Shown here piece by piece: positions 62,674-64,000 of a stretch of DNA of 64,000 nucleotides. This DNA is from an uncultured Flavobacteriaceae bacterium (GTDB lineage: Bacteria; Bacteroidota; Bacteroidia; Flavobacteriales; Flavobacteriaceae). The notes under the pieces were generated by a model, which made no database searches, had not been told where the DNA came from, and saw only the letters and a list, made by a program, of their open reading frames with translations. Both the position numbers and the translations under genes were made by a program. The stretch lies in contig CALSUE010000001.1 of NCBI GenBank assembly GCA_943789455.1, positions 437,001 through 501,000 of the forward strand, given 5' to 3'. Positions within the stretch are counted from its first letter, which is position 1. Each line of letters opens with the position of its first letter.

Positions 62674-64000
62674 TTAATAATTTAATAATTTTTTTAATTC
62701 ATCCACAAATCGATGTTTTGGCAAATATTGTTTTTCCAATTCACCCTGAAATGGAATTGGAGTTTCTATGCTAGCCACTCTCTTAACTGGAGCATCTAGA
62801 GATTCAAAACAATTTTCAGTAATTAATGCAGAAACATCGCTAGCAATACTTCCAAAAAGAGAATCTTCTTGTAGAAAAATTACTTTTCCAGTCTTGCGTA
62901 CTGATATGTAAATTGTTTCTACATCTAAAGGTTGTAATGTTCTTAAATCTATAAGATCTGCGCTAATTTCTGGATTTTTTTTAAGCGTGTCTAATGCCCA
63001 GTGTACACCAGCTCCATAGGATATAATACTGATATCACTTCCTTCTTTTAAGACAGCTGCTTTTCCTATTTCTACAGTGAAATAGTCATCAGAAACATCT
63101 TGATAAATAGAACGATATAGGGCTTTGTGTTCAAAAAACAGCACTGGGTTTGGATCATTTATAGCAGCACATAAAAGACCTTTAGCATCTTCTGGAAAAG
63201 CGGGATATATAACTTTCAATCCCGGTGTTTTGGTAAACCATGCTTCATTAGTTTGACTGTGAAAAGGACCAGCACCTACTCCTGCTCCACAAGGCATCCT
63301 TACCACTACATCAGCATTTTGATTCCATCTATAGTTAGATTTTGCTAATAAATTTACAATAGGATTAAATCCAGAACTTACAAAATCTGCAAACTGCATT
63401 TCCATAACAGCTTTCATTCCATTTAAAGAAGCACCATATGCAGCTGAAACTATGGCTGATTCGCAAATAGGAGTATTTCTTACACGTTCCCTTCCAAATT
63501 TATTGGCAAAGCCTTCTGTAATTTTAAAAACACCTCCATATTCTGCTACATCCTGCCCCATAATTATCAGATTATCATATCTTTCCATAGATTCATGTAA
63601 CCCTTTTGATATGGCATCTATTAACCTAATATTTGATTTTTGATTTGAAGCTACTATGATTTCTTGTTGATATTCTTTATAAACGTCTTTAAGTTCTGAG
63701 GTTAAATCTGCTTTTATAGTTTCTTCATCGAAAGCTATTTGTAAATGTTCATTAATTTCTTCTTTGAATTTTACTGAGGCGTCAGTAATTTGTTGTTTAG
63801 TTAGTATATTTTCTGAGCATAAAAAAGTTTCAAAGTTTTTTAAAGGGTCTCTATTTGACCAGGTTTCCATTAACTCTTGAGGAACATACTTGGTTCCACT
63901 TGCCTCTTCGTGACCTCGCATTCTGAAGGTCTTAAATTCTAGCAAAATAGGGCGAGGATTTTTTCTGATATCTTCAGCTAGGTTAGAAACCTTTGTGTAT
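62674..64000 (-). CDS. Fused E1 alpha/beta 2-oxoacid dehydrogenase (partial, 5' end missing)
   Basis: Open to the right window edge. The first visible ~50 residues are the end of an E1-alpha domain (FKTFRMRGHEEASGTKYVPQEL), followed by the linker and a full E1-beta domain of ~330 residues: IRLIDAISKGLHESMER, MGQDVAEYGGVFKITEGFANKFG, TPICESAIVSAAYGASLNGM, MPCGAGVGAGPFHSQTNEAWF, ISYGAGVHWAL and FGSIASDVSALITENCFESL. The E1 subunits decarboxylate 2-oxoacids with thiamine diphosphate. The alpha/beta fusion is common in Bacteroidetes branched-chain or generic 2-oxoacid complexes. Specificity unknown. Confidence 0.9.
   Translation of the reverse strand, partial: YTKVSNLAEDIRKNPRPILLEFKTFRMRGHEEASGTKYVPQELMETWSNRDPLKNFETFLCSENILTKQQITDASVKFKEEINEHLQIAFDEETIKADLTSELKDVYKEYQQEIIVASNQKSNIRLIDAISKGLHESMERYDNLIIMGQDVAEYGGVFKITEGFANKFGRERVRNTPICESAIVSAAYGASLNGMKAVMEMQFADFVSSGFNPIVNLLAKSNYRWNQNADVVVRMPCGAGVGAGPFHSQTNEAWFTKTPGLKVIYPAFPEDAKGLLCAAINDPNPVLFFEHKALYRSIYQDVSDDYFTVEIGKAAVLKEGSDISIISYGAGVHWALDTLKKNPEISADLIDLRTLQPLDVETIYISVRKTGKVIFLQEDSLFGSIASDVSALITENCFESLDAPVKRVASIETPIPFQGELEKQYLPKHRFVDELKKLLNY

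Noticed and set aside
1..64000. Mobile elements, CRISPR arrays, prophage, defence genes, tRNA/rRNA genes
   Set aside because: No transposase, integrase, direct-repeat array, phage structural gene or RNA gene pattern was found on reading both strands by eye; short RNAs could still be missed.

Overview
The window looks like a chromosomal segment of a marine-type Flavobacteriaceae bacterium (phylum Bacteroidetes/Bacteroidota). The evidence is: low G+C; Shine-Dalgarno-poor starts; many promoters of the Bacteroidetes type with a TAnnTTTG -7 box; type IX secretion (T9SS) C-terminal sorting domains; SxxC-type lipoprotein signals; a TonB-dependent receptor with an N-terminal carboxypeptidase-regulatory-like domain; flavobacterial families DUF6452/DUF6048/DUF6787; and a YHYH-domain protein. 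I saw no rRNA, tRNA, CRISPR array, insertion sequence, integrase or phage gene. Two genes carry single-base frameshifts.

Layout. 1-9.7 kb is mostly on the minus strand: a Cys/Met-type PLP enzyme (cut by the window edge), mutS2, divergent ung, a tiny lipoprotein, a nucleoside phosphorylase, a SUI1/eIF1-like protein, a 2OG-Fe(II) oxygenase, the DUF6452/DUF6048 pair, a pterin dehydratase and rlmD. 9.7-16 kb is on the plus strand: rocD behind a long structured leader, an S9 peptidase lipoprotein, and a cysteine-synthase-like enzyme followed by an alpha-oxoamine synthase. That last pair fits sulfonolipid (capnine) synthesis. 16-25.5 kb holds a cold-shock type DEAD-box helicase, a thioredoxin-fold lipoprotein without CxxC, a YbiT-like ABC-F protein, oxyR, a plsC-like acyltransferase/NUDIX/DUF6787 operon and a dicarboxylate symporter.

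25.5-32.8 kb is a complete histidine operon, hisG-D-C-B-H-A-F-IE. In front of it is an unmistakable His leader peptide (four consecutive His codons plus one more), a strong intrinsic terminator, and a possible competing antiterminator helix. This is a textbook attenuation arrangement in a Bacteroidetes background.

32.8-49.2 kb is mixed: DUF1853, DUF2461, an SGNH hydrolase, a CE1/PHB-depolymerase-like esterase whose T9SS domain is out of frame by one base, a MATE exporter, a thioesterase, a TonB receptor, a secreted vanadium-haloperoxidase-like enzyme, three more DEAD-box helicases (one frameshifted in an A-run), a cold-shock-domain protein and a Rieske oxygenase. 49.3-59.3 kb is envelope and probable metal handling: a giant BNR-repeat protein, two tail-to-tail DoxX-like paralogues, a heavy-metal-binding lipoprotein, a CDP-alcohol phosphotransferase, a Fur-family regulator divergent from a MerC-domain protein with a palindromic operator between them, then an operon YHYH protein / YwqK-MORN lipoprotein / SCO protein / sulfatase. 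59.5-64 kb has a Bcr/CflA transporter, a pseudouridine synthase, a CPXCG zinc-ribbon protein starting at TTG, a CurA-like reductase and a fused E1 alpha/beta 2-oxoacid dehydrogenase cut by the window edge.

All functional calls come from reading motifs by eye; no database search was possible.
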